From the NCBI GenBank assembly GCA_030149245.1, contig JASBRX010000053.1, forward strand, positions 1-42,737: a DNA stretch of 42,737 bases. Reading direction: 5' to 3'. Positions 31,497-39,594 of this stretch are shown piece by piece. Origin of the DNA: Sphingomonas bacterium. GTDB taxonomy: Bacteria > Pseudomonadota > Alphaproteobacteria > Sphingomonadales > Sphingomonadaceae. Made by a program: the position numbers and the translations under genes. The notes under the pieces were generated by a model. That model worked only from the letters and a program-made list of their open reading frames with translations. It was not told the DNA's origin and did not search any database. Every line of letters begins with the position of its first letter. The first letter of the stretch is position 1.

Positions 31497-32711
31497 ATGA
31501 AGATCATGTGGGGACTGGCGGCGCTGGCCGCGCTGCTGGGGCCGGGTCCGGTGGCGGCGAGCGAAGCGGACGATCTGTCGCGCCTGCTCCGCGACAATAG
31601 CTGGAAGGTGGAAACAAGCGCGACCGGGCTGAGCGGTCCCGGCGCGGCGCAGATCGTTGCATGGTCGCGCGAGGCGCAATTCTTCCTGCTCGGCGAGAAT
31701 CACGGCAGCGCCGGGATTGCGCGGTTCGCTACCGGCGTCGCGAAGGCGCTGGGGCCGGTGGGATTCCGGCACACGGTGGTGGAGGCCGACCCGCTGGTCA
31801 CCGACCATATGGTTCGTTTGCTCAAACAAGGCGGGATGCCGGCCTTCGCCAACTGGCTTGCCACCGATCAGCGCCAGCGCGCTGTGCCGTTCTTTGCGTG
31901 GCGGGAGGAGGCCGATTTCGCGGTTGCCGCGCTGGCCAACGGGCCGGTGTGGGGCGTCGACCAGAGTTTCCTCGCGGCGGCGCATGTCCATCTCGACGCG
32001 ATCGCCGCGCAGACCCGCGATCGTAGCGCCCGCGCTATGGCGCAGGCGATGGCGGCGGAGGCGCGCGCGGATGTGATCGGTTGGCTGGCCAAGGTCGATC
32101 GCGCGCGGATCGTGGCGTTGGGCGATGCCATTCCCGCGCGCGACGCGGCGGCGCGTCGGATCGCGGACCTGCTGGCCCAGTCGGCGGCGATCTATTCGCC
32201 GTTTTCGGGCGGGCAGGGGTCGTGGCACCGCGCCAATCTGGCGCGCGAGACGCTGATGAAGCGCAGCTTTCTTGGCTATTATGACGCAGCGGCCAAGCGG
32301 GGCGGGCGGCCGCCGCGCGTACTGTTCAAATTCGGTGCCTGGCATCTCCAGCGCGGGCTTTCGGAAACCAATGTGCCCTCGCTCGGCAACTTCCTCGCCG
32401 AGCTTGCGCTGGCGCGATACGACCGGCCGGTCTTCAATCTGCGGGTGATGTGCGGACCGGGGGCCGAACAGGTGACGTTCGACGGGAGCGTTCAGTCGTG
32501 CGCCGATGAGTTTGCGCCGCTCGCGCCCGCTCTGGGCGCGGCGCTCTCGCCAGCGGGAGCGACTGTGTTCGACCTGCGTCCGCTGCGCGACAAGCCGCGG
32601 CTGTGGCGGGACTGGCCCGCCGAAGCGAAACGGCTGGTGTGGACCTATGATGCGGTGGTGGTGATCCGGGGCGGGGGCGCGGCGACGTTCATCGCACCCC
32701 CGCCGAAATAG
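31497..32711 (+). CDS. Secreted EreA/ChaN-like protein
   Basis: 404 residues from ATG 31497, with GGGAGG at 31486 as ribosome binding site. Signal peptide MKIMWGLAALAALLGPGPVA, cut near AAS. The motif FFLLGENHGSAG with a later VVEADPL and VLFKFGAWHLQRG resembles the metal or heme-binding histidine-acid pattern of the erythromycin-esterase/ChaN/Tiki superfamily. Two late cysteines (VMCGPG, QSCADE) could form a disulfide. Function unknown; a periplasmic hydrolase is possible. It is divergent from mtgA by 118 bases. Confidence 0.65.
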   Translation: MKIMWGLAALAALLGPGPVAASEADDLSRLLRDNSWKVETSATGLSGPGAAQIVAWSREAQFFLLGENHGSAGIARFATGVAKALGPVGFRHTVVEADPLVTDHMVRLLKQGGMPAFANWLATDQRQRAVPFFAWREEADFAVAALANGPVWGVDQSFLAAAHVHLDAIAAQTRDRSARAMAQAMAAEARADVIGWLAKVDRARIVALGDAIPARDAAARRIADLLAQSAAIYSPFSGGQGSWHRANLARETLMKRSFLGYYDAAAKRGGRPPRVLFKFGAWHLQRGLSETNVPSLGNFLAELALARYDRPVFNLRVMCGPGAEQVTFDGSVQSCADEFAPLAPALGAALSPAGATVFDLRPLRDKPRLWRDWPAEAKRLVWTYDAVVVIRGGGAATFIAPPPK

Positions 32712-32712
32712 A

Positions 32713-33618
32713 TCAGCCGACGGTCAGCAACCGGCGGTCACCCGCCAGCCGCATCATCGCCTTTTGCAGCTTTTCAAACGCGCGCACCTCGATCTGGCGG
32801 ACGCGTTCGCGGCTGACGCCATAGACCTGGCTCAGCTCTTCGAGCGTCTTGGGATCGTCGGTCAGGCGGCGTTCGGTGAGGATGTGCTTCTCACGCTCGT
32901 TGAGCTCGTCCATCGCCTCGGTCAGCATCGAATGGCGGACATCCGCCTCCTGCGCTTCGGCCACGACCTCATCCTGCAGGGCACTGTCGTCCTGCAGCCA
33001 GTCCTGCCACTGGCTCTCGCCGTCCTCGCGCATCGGCACGTTGAGCGACGTGTCGCCGCCCATCGCCATGCGGCGGTTCATCGACGTGACCTCTTCCTCG
33101 GTCACGCCCAGATCCTTCGCGATCTTGGCCAGATCCTCGGGCTTGAGGTCGCCATCCTCGAACGCGTCGAGCTTCGCCTTCATCCGGCGCAGGTTGAAGA
33201 ACAGCTTCTTCTGCGCGGCGGTGGTGCCCATCTTCACGAGGCTCCACGAACGCAGGATGAATTCCTGGATCGACGCGCGGATCCACCACATCGCATAGGT
33301 GGCAAGGCGGAAGCCGCGATCGGGCTCGAACTTCTTCACGCCCTGCATCAGGCCGATATTGCCCTCGGAAATCAGTTCGCTGACCGGCAGGCCATAGCCG
33401 CGATAGCCCATCGCGATCTTCGCCACGAGGCGCAGATGCGAGGTCACCAGCTGCGCGGCCGCTTCGGGGTCGCCATGCTCCTGAAAGCGCTTCGCGAGCA
33501 TATATTCCTGCTCGGGCGCGAGGATCGGAAACTTCTTGATCTCAGCCAGATAGCGGTTGAGGCTTGCCTCACCACCCAGGGCTGGGATCGTCGCCGGGAC
33601 GTTGCTTCCGCGGGCCAT
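32713..33618 (-). CDS. rpoH: RNA polymerase sigma factor sigma-32
   Basis: 301 residues. Region 2 carries LVTSHLRLVAKIAMGYRGYG and RFATYAMWWIRAS-like FRLATYAMWWIRASIQEFIL; the RpoH box is QKKLFFNLRRMKAK. Region 4 has EELSQVYGVSRERVRQIEVR. It directs heat-shock gene transcription. ATG 33618 was chosen because GGGAG lies 9 bases upstream; an in-frame GTG two codons earlier (33624) is too close to that site. It follows the pseudouridine synthase gene on the same strand after 83 bases. Confidence 0.95.
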   Translation of the reverse strand: MARGSNVPATIPALGGEASLNRYLAEIKKFPILAPEQEYMLAKRFQEHGDPEAAAQLVTSHLRLVAKIAMGYRGYGLPVSELISEGNIGLMQGVKKFEPDRGFRLATYAMWWIRASIQEFILRSWSLVKMGTTAAQKKLFFNLRRMKAKLDAFEDGDLKPEDLAKIAKDLGVTEEEVTSMNRRMAMGGDTSLNVPMREDGESQWQDWLQDDSALQDEVVAEAQEADVRHSMLTEAMDELNEREKHILTERRLTDDPKTLEELSQVYGVSRERVRQIEVRAFEKLQKAMMRLAGDRRLLTVG

Positions 33619-33701
33619 GGTCACTTACTCCCTTTCAAATGGCTTCCCCCCTGTAGCGGCAGGGATGCCGGTCGACCCTCCATCCGGACGGGTCAGATCA
33701 C

Positions 33702-34649
33702 CTATACGATGAGACTATCCATCAGTTCCTGCATGTCCGCAGGCATTTCGCTATCGAACGCCAAAGCGTTACTATTGATAGGATGGATGAACCCCAACCG
33801 GGCGGCATGCAAGGCCTGACGGCGGAAACCCATGGTTTCCAATACCTCCCGATGTTCTTTCTTCGTTCTACCATAAACCGGGTCGCCGATCAACGGGTGA
33901 CCGAGCGACGCCATGTGCACGCGCACCTGATGCGTGCGACCGGTTTCGAGCCGGCATTCGACCAACGCCGCCTCGTACAGCGGCTTGACCAGGGTCCAGT
34001 GGGTGACCGCGCGCTTGCCGCCGGGCTGGATGGCGATCTTCTTGCGGTTTTGCGGCGAGCGCGCAAGCGGCGCATCGACGGTTCCGCCTGACGTTTTCGG
34101 TCGGCCGGACACGATCGCCTTGTATCGGCGGTCGATCGAGTGATCCTTGAACTGCCGGGCGAGGCCGACATGCGCGCGGTCGGTCTTGGCCGCGACCATC
34201 AGGCCCGACGTGTCCTTGTCGATGCGATGCACGATGCCCGGGCGCGCGACCCCGCCGATGCCCGACAGGCTGCCCTGGCAATGGTGGAGCAGCGCGTTGA
34301 CGAGCGTGCCGTCGAAATTGCCCGCCGCCGGGTGGACGACCAGGCCGGCCTGCTTGTCGATGACGATTAGATGTTCGTCCTCATAGACCACGTTCAGGTC
34401 GATCGCCTGCGCTTCGTTATGCGCGGGTTCGGGGTCGGGGACGTTCAGCGTGAACAGCGCGCCGCCGGGCGCCTTTTTCTTGGGATCGCGGATCAGGCCA
34501 TCGGGGCCGGTGACGTTGCCGGTGGAGATCAGCGCCTTGATCCGCTCGCGCGACAGGGTGGGAAGCGCATCCGCCAAAGCCCGGTCGAGCCGCCAGCCAT
34601 CTGCTGAGTCCGCGATCCGCGCTTCGAGTGTGGAAACCCCCCGGTTCAT
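33702..34649 (-). CDS. RluD-type 23S rRNA pseudouridine synthase
   Basis: 315 residues. An N-terminal S4 RNA-binding domain (about 18-64: WRLDRALADALPTLSRERIK) precedes the RluA-family catalytic domain with D144 in HRIDKDTSGLMV. Other family parts are VVHPAAGNFDGTLVNALLHH, RLETGRTHQVRVHMASLGHP and IGDPVYGRTK. It probably makes pseudouridines in helix 69 of 23S rRNA as RluD does; the RluC alternative cannot be ruled out. Its start is only 18 bases from the divergent JAMM gene. Confidence 0.92.
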   Translation of the reverse strand: MNRGVSTLEARIADSADGWRLDRALADALPTLSRERIKALISTGNVTGPDGLIRDPKKKAPGGALFTLNVPDPEPAHNEAQAIDLNVVYEDEHLIVIDKQAGLVVHPAAGNFDGTLVNALLHHCQGSLSGIGGVARPGIVHRIDKDTSGLMVAAKTDRAHVGLARQFKDHSIDRRYKAIVSGRPKTSGGTVDAPLARSPQNRKKIAIQPGGKRAVTHWTLVKPLYEAALVECRLETGRTHQVRVHMASLGHPLIGDPVYGRTKKEHREVLETMGFRRQALHAARLGFIHPINSNALAFDSEMPADMQELMDSLIV

Positions 34650-34667
34650 TGCGCTACGCAGATATGG

Positions 34668-35090
34668 ATGGGATTGCGGATTTCAAGCTGTGTTATTGCA
34701 CTAATCCAGCAGGCGGCGGCGGAGGCCGCGCCGCTGGAGGCGTGCGGGTTGCTGTTCGGGGTCGATGGGGTCGAGCGGGCGAGTGTGACGGCCAATGTGT
34801 CGGACGATCCGTCGCGGCGGTTCGAGATCGATCCAGCGGCGCTGATTGCCGCGTTGCGCGCCGAGCGTGGGGACGGGGACAGGGTCATCGGCTATTGGCA
34901 CTCGCATCCTTCGGGCGACGCAACGCCATCGGCAACGGATGCGGCGATGGCGGCGGCGGACGGGAAGATCTGGGTGATCGCTGCGGGGGACGCCGTGACC
35001 GCGTGGCGTGCGGGGGCGAGCGGGCTGCATGGGCGGTTTGAGGGGGTGGAGGTCGAGGTGGTCCTCTCCGGATCGTCGCCCCCGGCTTGA
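34668..35090 (+). CDS. JAMM/MPN (M67) metallopeptidase-like protein
   Basis: 140 residues. The JAMM zinc motif is complete: E24 in LEACGLLFG, H78 and H80 in YWHSHPSGDATPSATD, S88 and D91. In bacteria such stand-alone domains release cysteine or ubiquitin-like peptides from sulfur-carrier proteins. ATG 34668 lacks a clear ribosome binding site; TTG 34674 is an alternative. The last codons (SSPPA, then TGA 35088-35090) lie inside a palindromic repeat, so the C-terminus was reshaped by it. It is divergent from the pseudouridine synthase. Confidence 0.88.
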   Translation: MGLRISSCVIALIQQAAAEAAPLEACGLLFGVDGVERASVTANVSDDPSRRFEIDPAALIAALRAERGDGDRVIGYWHSHPSGDATPSATDAAMAAADGKIWVIAAGDAVTAWRAGASGLHGRFEGVEVEVVLSGSSPPA

Positions 35091-35152
35091 CCCGGGGTCC
35101 CGCTTCTTCGGGCGGTCAAGGTAGCTGGGCCCCGGGTCAGGCGCGGGGTGAC
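35074..35152. repeat. Bipartite inverted repeat, CCCGG-CTTGA-CCGGG type, copy 1
   Basis: Left half GTCGCCCCCGGCTTGACCCG onward (35074-35102) and right half GCTGGGCCCCGGGTCAGGCG onward (35124-35152) are imperfect inverse copies. The TGA in the left half is the stop codon of the JAMM gene. A related element at 41151-41233 provides the stop of the GST gene in the same way. Confidence 0.8.
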
Positions 35153-35166
35153 GATGGGAGTGCGGT

Positions 35167-36186
35167 TCACGCCACCATCCGCACCACGATCTTCCCCTTG
35201 GCGCGCCCGGACTCGAGATGTGCGAAGGCGTCGGCGATCTGGTCGAACGGGACGACGCGGTCGAGGATCGGTTCGAGCTTCCCGGCATCGACCAAGGCGG
35301 CGAGTTCGGCGAGTTCGGGGCCGCTGGGGTGCATGAACAGGAAGCGGTAGGCGACGCCGTGGCGGTGGGCCTTGGCGCGCAGGCCGAAGCTGGCGAGCCA
35401 GAACAGGGCGGCGAGGGCGGGGCCGCGGCCCAAATCCCTGGTCGCGGTCAGCGGTTCGGGGAGCGCGGCGACCGAGACCACCTTGCCGCCGGGTTTCACC
35501 ACCGCGAAACTCGCGTTCAGCGTGTCGCCGCCGATCAGGTCGAACGCGCCGTCCATGTCGCGGACGTGGTCGGCGATGCGCTGGCTGGTGTAATCGACCA
35601 CAGCATCCGCGCCGAGCCGTTCGACCAGTGCGCGGCCGCGCGGGGAGGCGGTGGTGGTGACGTGTGCGCCGAGATGTTTGGCGATCTGGATCGCGAAGGT
35701 ACCGACACCGCCTGCGCCGCCGGGGATGAAGACTTTGGCGCCCGGTTTGAGATGCAGTTCGTCACGCAACGCCTGAAGCGCGGTCAGCGCGGCGAGCGGG
35801 ATCGCGGCGGCGGTGGGGAGGTCGATCGAGGATGGAGCATGGGCGAGGACCGCGGCGGGGACTGCGGCATACTCGGCGAATGCCCCCATCGCGCCCTTCG
35901 GCGTGCGCGCGAAGACGCGGTCGCCGGGGGCGAAGCCGGTGACGCCCGCGCCGACCGCCTCGACGACCCCGGCCAGTTCATTGCCCATCACCACGGGCAA
36001 TTCGTAGCGCTGGATGACCTTGAGCTTGCCCTCGCGCGTCTTGAAATCGACCGGGTTGAGGCCGGCGGCATGAACGCGGACCAGCACCTCGCCCGGCCCC
36101 GCGACGGGGCGGGGCATGTCCCGCATCTCGGCGACTTCAGGCCCGCCATAACGGGTCATTACGAATGCGCGCATCGTTTCGGTCAT
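35167..36186 (-). CDS. Zinc-less MDR-family NADP oxidoreductase
   Basis: 339 residues. Medium-chain dehydrogenase fold without the zinc ligands: N-terminal MRAFVMTRYGGPEVAEMRDM, GMNPVDFK-like AAGLNPVDFKTREG, and the nucleotide motif GGAGGVGTFAIQIAKHLGA. This points to the quinone oxidoreductase or enoyl reductase branch using NADPH. It starts 16 bases after the SDR stop on the same strand, so both are probably in one operon under the divergent HxlR regulator, perhaps for reactive carbonyl or quinone detoxification (inference). Confidence 0.9.
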   Translation of the reverse strand: MTETMRAFVMTRYGGPEVAEMRDMPRPVAGPGEVLVRVHAAGLNPVDFKTREGKLKVIQRYELPVVMGNELAGVVEAVGAGVTGFAPGDRVFARTPKGAMGAFAEYAAVPAAVLAHAPSSIDLPTAAAIPLAALTALQALRDELHLKPGAKVFIPGGAGGVGTFAIQIAKHLGAHVTTTASPRGRALVERLGADAVVDYTSQRIADHVRDMDGAFDLIGGDTLNASFAVVKPGGKVVSVAALPEPLTATRDLGRGPALAALFWLASFGLRAKAHRHGVAYRFLFMHPSGPELAELAALVDAGKLEPILDRVVPFDQIADAFAHLESGRAKGKIVVRMVA

Positions 36187-36202
36187 GCCCCGTCTCCTGT
36201 GG

Positions 36203-36973
36203 TCAGGCGTGTTCGGCCTGCGCCGCCTTTACCATGGCGGTGAGCTGATCGAGAGTCGCGTCGAAGCGGCCCTCCGCCTCGGCGTTGCGCAGGAATTTGA
36301 CGCGCTCGACCAGCACTTCCTTGGGCGTGGGCGACTGGACGAACAGCGCCATCACCTCGTCAGCGAACTCGTCGAGCGGTTGGTAGCCGGCGCGATTTCG
36401 CTGGCCGGGGGTGAGGTCGGTCTGGACGGCGGGCGGGGCGAGTTCGATGACCTCGACCTGGCCCGCGAGCGCGTCGCGCAGCGAGATGGTGTAGCTGTGG
36501 ATCGCCGCCTTGGTCGCGCTATAGGTCGCGGTGGCGACCAATGGCACGAAGGCGAGGCCGGAGGTCACGTTGACGATCGCGGCATCGTCCTGCGCCTTGA
36601 GATGATCGACCAGCGCGTTGGTCAGTCGGATCGGGCCGAGCAGGTTGGTGGTGATCGTCGCTTCGGCATCGGTCAGGTCGCGGCGCGCGGACAGGTCCTC
36701 ATAGCGCATGATGCCGGCATTGTTGATCAGCACGTTGAGGCTGGGGTGGGCGGCGATGACCTCGGCAGCAAAGGCTTCGATCGCCTCCGCGCTGTCGATG
36801 TCGAGCGTCACGGCGTGCAGGTTCGCGCGACCCGCGATGGCGGCCTCGAGCGCGTCGCGGCGGCGGCCCGCGATCACGACCGTATTGCCCGCATCGTGCA
36901 GGCGATGCGCGAGCGCCTCGCCGATACCCGATCCGCCGCCGGTGATGAGGATGGTGTTGCCGGACTGTTTCAT
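36203..36973 (-). CDS. Short-chain dehydrogenase (DltE-like SDR)
   Basis: 256 residues from ATG 36973, with AAGGAGG 7 bases upstream. Classical SDR: TILITGGGSGIGEALAHRLH for the cofactor, NVLINNAGIMRYEDLS, catalytic serine in VNVTSGLAFVP, and YSATKAAIHS with Y and K. The sequence style (MKQSGNTILITGGGSGIG) matches the DltE group of oxidoreductases. Substrate unknown. A longer frame to 37207 crosses the HxlR gene and is rejected. The divergent HxlR gene starts 100 bases away. Confidence 0.9.
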   Translation of the reverse strand: MKQSGNTILITGGGSGIGEALAHRLHDAGNTVVIAGRRRDALEAAIAGRANLHAVTLDIDSAEAIEAFAAEVIAAHPSLNVLINNAGIMRYEDLSARRDLTDAEATITTNLLGPIRLTNALVDHLKAQDDAAIVNVTSGLAFVPLVATATYSATKAAIHSYTISLRDALAGQVEVIELAPPAVQTDLTPGQRNRAGYQPLDEFADEVMALFVQSPTPKEVLVERVKFLRNAEAEGRFDATLDQLTAMVKAAQAEHA

Positions 36974-37034
36974 ACGCGCCTCCTTGAATTGGTGACGCGG
37001 ATTTAGGTGGCTGCTATCCTTTGGAAAGAAGGCA

Positions 37035-37061
37035 CCCGAAAGTTTTATACTTACCGAAAAG
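37035..37061. promoter_or_regulatory. Candidate HxlR operator region
   Basis: The AT-rich middle of the 100-base SDR-HxlR gap has two direct copies of CCGAAA (37036 and 37054), 18 bases apart, on either side of GTTTTATACTTA. This is the expected place for divergent promoters and an HxlR-type dimer site. Pattern-based only. Confidence 0.3.
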
Positions 37062-37073
37062 AGAGTGTGGGCA

Positions 37074-37451
37074 ATGGGCAATGGCGAGTGGCACAATGCG
37101 GACCCGCGCGTCGATGCGCTGGTTAATGAACTGATTGGTGCGGTGGCCGACAAATGGTCGATGATCGTGCTCGAAACGCTCGATGAGCAGGGCGAGTTGC
37201 GCTTCACCCAGATTGCGAAGGCAATCCCGGGGATCAGCCAGAAGATGCTGACGCAAACGCTGCGGCGGATGGAGCGCGACGGGTTCGTGACGCGGACGGT
37301 GCATGCGGTGGTGCCGCCGCGCGTGGACTATCGCCTGACCCCGCTGGGCGAGAGTTTGGGCGAAGCGTTTTGCGGAGTGTGGCTGTGGGCCGAGGCGAAC
37401 CTCGACGCCGTGGCCAAGGCGCGGAAGGGATTTGACGGGCGGATGGGGTAA
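37074..37451 (+). CDS. HxlR-family transcriptional regulator
   Basis: 125 residues from ATG 37074 (an in-frame GTG at 37065 is an alternative). Winged helix of the HxlR type: ALVNELIGAVADKWSMIVLE, FTQIAKAIPGISQKMLTQTL with the recognition helix, RRMERDGFVTRTVHAVVPPR and VDYRLTPLGESLGEAF. There is no conserved sensing cysteine in the N-terminal part. It likely controls the divergent SDR and MDR oxidoreductase genes. GAGAG lies about 8 bases upstream as a weak ribosome binding site. Confidence 0.92.
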   Translation: MGNGEWHNADPRVDALVNELIGAVADKWSMIVLETLDEQGELRFTQIAKAIPGISQKMLTQTLRRMERDGFVTRTVHAVVPPRVDYRLTPLGESLGEAFCGVWLWAEANLDAVAKARKGFDGRMG

Positions 37452-37458
37452 ACCACAC

Positions 37459-37536
37459 CCGTTTGCCCTGAGCCTGTCGAAGGGCGGAATACCACCCCTG
37501 TTGGGGACGGTGCTTCGACAAGCTCAGCACAAACGG
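37459..37536. repeat. Bipartite inverted repeat, CTGAGCTTGTCGAAG type, copy 2
   Basis: CCGTTTGCCCTGAGCCTGTC onward faces GGTGCTTCGACAAGCTCAGC then ACAAACGG. Arms match copy 1 at 30478-30548 almost exactly, while the middle (about 22-26 bases) differs. It fills the gap between the HxlR stop and the convergent serine hydrolase stop. Confidence 0.88.
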
Positions 37537-37554
37537 AGTTTCGTGCTCCCGCTT

Positions 37555-38829
37555 TTAATCCCCCTTCGGCCCCAGATAGTCCGCGCCATACACCGCCTTG
37601 CGAATATCCGTGTGCAGCGTGCCGTCGAACGGGAAGGTCTGGACGAAGAATACCACCGCCATGTTGTTGGCGGGGTCGACCCAGAACAATGTGCTCGCCG
37701 CGCCGTCCCAGAAGAATTCGCCGACCGCGCCGCGATTGCGGTCGGGCGTTGCGGGGCGGGCGGTGCGGACGGCGAAGTTGACGCCGAAGCCCCCGTCGAT
37801 CTTGCCGGGCAGCCACTCGCGCTCCTTGATCGCCGGGTCGAGGTGATCGGTCGCCATCAGGCGGATCGTCGCAGGCTTGAGCAGCCGCGCGCCGTCAAGC
37901 TCCCCGCCGTTGAGCAGCATCCGGGCGAAGCGCATATAATCGTCGATCGGTGCAACGATGCCCGCGCCGCCCATCGTCAGCGGAACGCCGGGGAAGTTGC
38001 GCTCGCGCATCGCCGCCTCGGGCTGTCGGGTCATGCCGTTCGGCCCCTTTACATAGGTCGCGGCGAAGCGGGGGAGGCGGTCCATCGGCTGGTGCCAGCC
38101 GGCTTCGCGCATCTTGAGCGGATCGAAGATGTGCTTCTGGACATAGTCGGTGAACTTCATGCCCGACAGGCGCTCGACCAGCAGCGCCTGGACATCGACC
38201 GACACGCTGTAATGCCATTCGGTGCCGGGTTCGGAGAGCAACGGCACCTTGGCCAGACGCCGGCCGAACTCCGCCAGCGTATTCTGCGGGTTGAGCGGAT
38301 CGGCGGCGACGAACGCCTTGTGCGCCGCGGTCGGGCCGTCGCCATAGGCGAAGCCTGCGGTGTGGCGCAGCACGTCGCGGATCGTGATCGGGCGGCTGGC
38401 GGCGCGCCACAGCGGCTTGCCATCGGGGCCGGTGCCGTCCTGCACCTGCATGGTCGCGAAATCGGGGAGGTAGCGGGCGAGCGGGTCGTCGAGGCGGAAC
38501 TTGCCCTGCTCCCATAGCTGCATCAGCGCGACGCCGGTCACCGGCTTGGTCATCGAATAGATCTGGACCAGCGTGTCGCGGGCGAAGGGGCGGTTCGCCT
38601 CCCGGTCTGCGGTGCCGCGTGCGGCGAAATGGACCTCGCGTCCGTCCTTCCACACCAACACCGACCCGCCGACCGCGCGTCCGTCCGCGACCATCTGCGC
38701 GAGCATCGCGTCGATCCGCTTGGTGTCCAGCTTGACCGCGTCGGCAGGCGCGGCGCGGGTCTGGGCGAGCGCGGGGGTCGCCGTCGGGGTGAGCGCCAGT
38801 ACCGTCAACGCTGTCATCAAACGCCGCAT
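37555..38829 (-). CDS. Exported serine hydrolase, beta-lactamase/EstB-like
   Basis: 424 residues from ATG 38829. Signal peptide MRRLMTALTVLALTPTATPA, cut near ALAQ. The S-x-x-K motif is S92-MT-K95 (IYSMTKPVTGVAL), the tyrosine motif HYSVSVDV at about 205, and the third motif resembles WDGAAST rather than KTG. This is the family VIII carboxylesterase/class C-like group (EstB), acting on esters or peptides in the periplasm. A longer frame upstream into chpT is a shadow. Divergent from chpT by 120 bases. Confidence 0.88.
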   Translation of the reverse strand: MRRLMTALTVLALTPTATPALAQTRAAPADAVKLDTKRIDAMLAQMVADGRAVGGSVLVWKDGREVHFAARGTADREANRPFARDTLVQIYSMTKPVTGVALMQLWEQGKFRLDDPLARYLPDFATMQVQDGTGPDGKPLWRAASRPITIRDVLRHTAGFAYGDGPTAAHKAFVAADPLNPQNTLAEFGRRLAKVPLLSEPGTEWHYSVSVDVQALLVERLSGMKFTDYVQKHIFDPLKMREAGWHQPMDRLPRFAATYVKGPNGMTRQPEAAMRERNFPGVPLTMGGAGIVAPIDDYMRFARMLLNGGELDGARLLKPATIRLMATDHLDPAIKEREWLPGKIDGGFGVNFAVRTARPATPDRNRGAVGEFFWDGAASTLFWVDPANNMAVVFFVQTFPFDGTLHTDIRKAVYGADYLGPKGD

Positions 38830-38949
38830 CCAATCTCTCCCAATCGATTTACGGCGGACGCTAGCGAAGAACGGGCGGCTTGCGAAGAGGGCGCGCTTGC
38901 AGCGGCGGCGCGGCTGGGCCAAAGGGGCGATGGAGCAATGGGAGCATCC

Positions 38950-39594
38950 ATGAACATTTCGCCGACCGACTTTGCCAGCCTGCTCTGCTCGCGCCTGTGC
39001 CACGATTTGTTGAGCCCGGTGGGCGCGCTCAACAACGGGCTGGAACTGCTCGCCGACGAGCATGACCCGGAGATGCGCGCGCGCTGCCTCGAATTGCTTG
39101 CGGAGAGCGCGAAGGCGAGCGCGAACAAGCTCAAATTCTTCCGGCTGGCGTTCGGCGCGGCGGGCGGGTTCGGCGATACCGTCGACACCCGCGAGGCGCA
39201 GGCGGCGATCGACGGGCTGTTCGGCGACAATCACCGCGTGTCGATCGGCTGGATGGTCGAGGATCCGGTGCTGCCCAAGCAGGTGATCAAGGTGCTGCTC
39301 AACCTCGCGCTGATCGGCGGCGACGCGTTGGTGCGCGGCGGGCAGCTGGATATCGGCGCGGAGGCGCGCGACGACATGGTCGAGATCGTGGTACGCGCCG
39401 AAGGGCCGCGCATCGTGCTGGACGGCGAGCTGCGCGGGGCGCTGAGCGGCGATACCGGCGATTCGCCGGTGACCCCGCGCGCGGCGGCGGCGTATCTGGT
39501 GCATCAGCTGGTGACGCAGGGCGGGGGCGAGCTACAGGTATCGCCGCCCGACGCCGACGTGCTGCTGTTCGGGGCAGCGTTCAAGGTCGCCTGA
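38950..39594 (+). CDS. chpT: Histidine phosphotransferase ChpT
   Basis: 214 residues from ATG 38950 (ATG 38938 in frame is also possible). The phospho-accepting H18 lies in [20 protein letters not shown], the ChpT helix, followed by a degenerate ATPase-like C-terminal domain ([40 protein letters not shown]). ChpT passes phosphate from CckA to CtrA and CpdR, controlling cell cycle and motility in alphaproteobacteria. Its TGA overlaps the trhO ATG, so a small operon follows. Confidence 0.9.
   Translation: MNISPTDFASLLCSRLCHDLLSPVGALNNGLELLADEHDPEMRARCLELLAESAKASANKLKFFRLAFGAAGGFGDTVDTREAQAAIDGLFGDNHRVSIGWMVEDPVLPKQVIKVLLNLALIGGDALVRGGQLDIGAEARDDMVEIVVRAEGPRIVLDGELRGALSGDTGDSPVTPRAAAAYLVHQLVTQGGGELQVSPPDADVLLFGAAFKVA

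Noticed and set aside
37452..39504. Longer form of the serine hydrolase starting at 39504
   Set aside because: The upstream part is antisense to chpT, while ATG 38829 gives a clean signal peptide.
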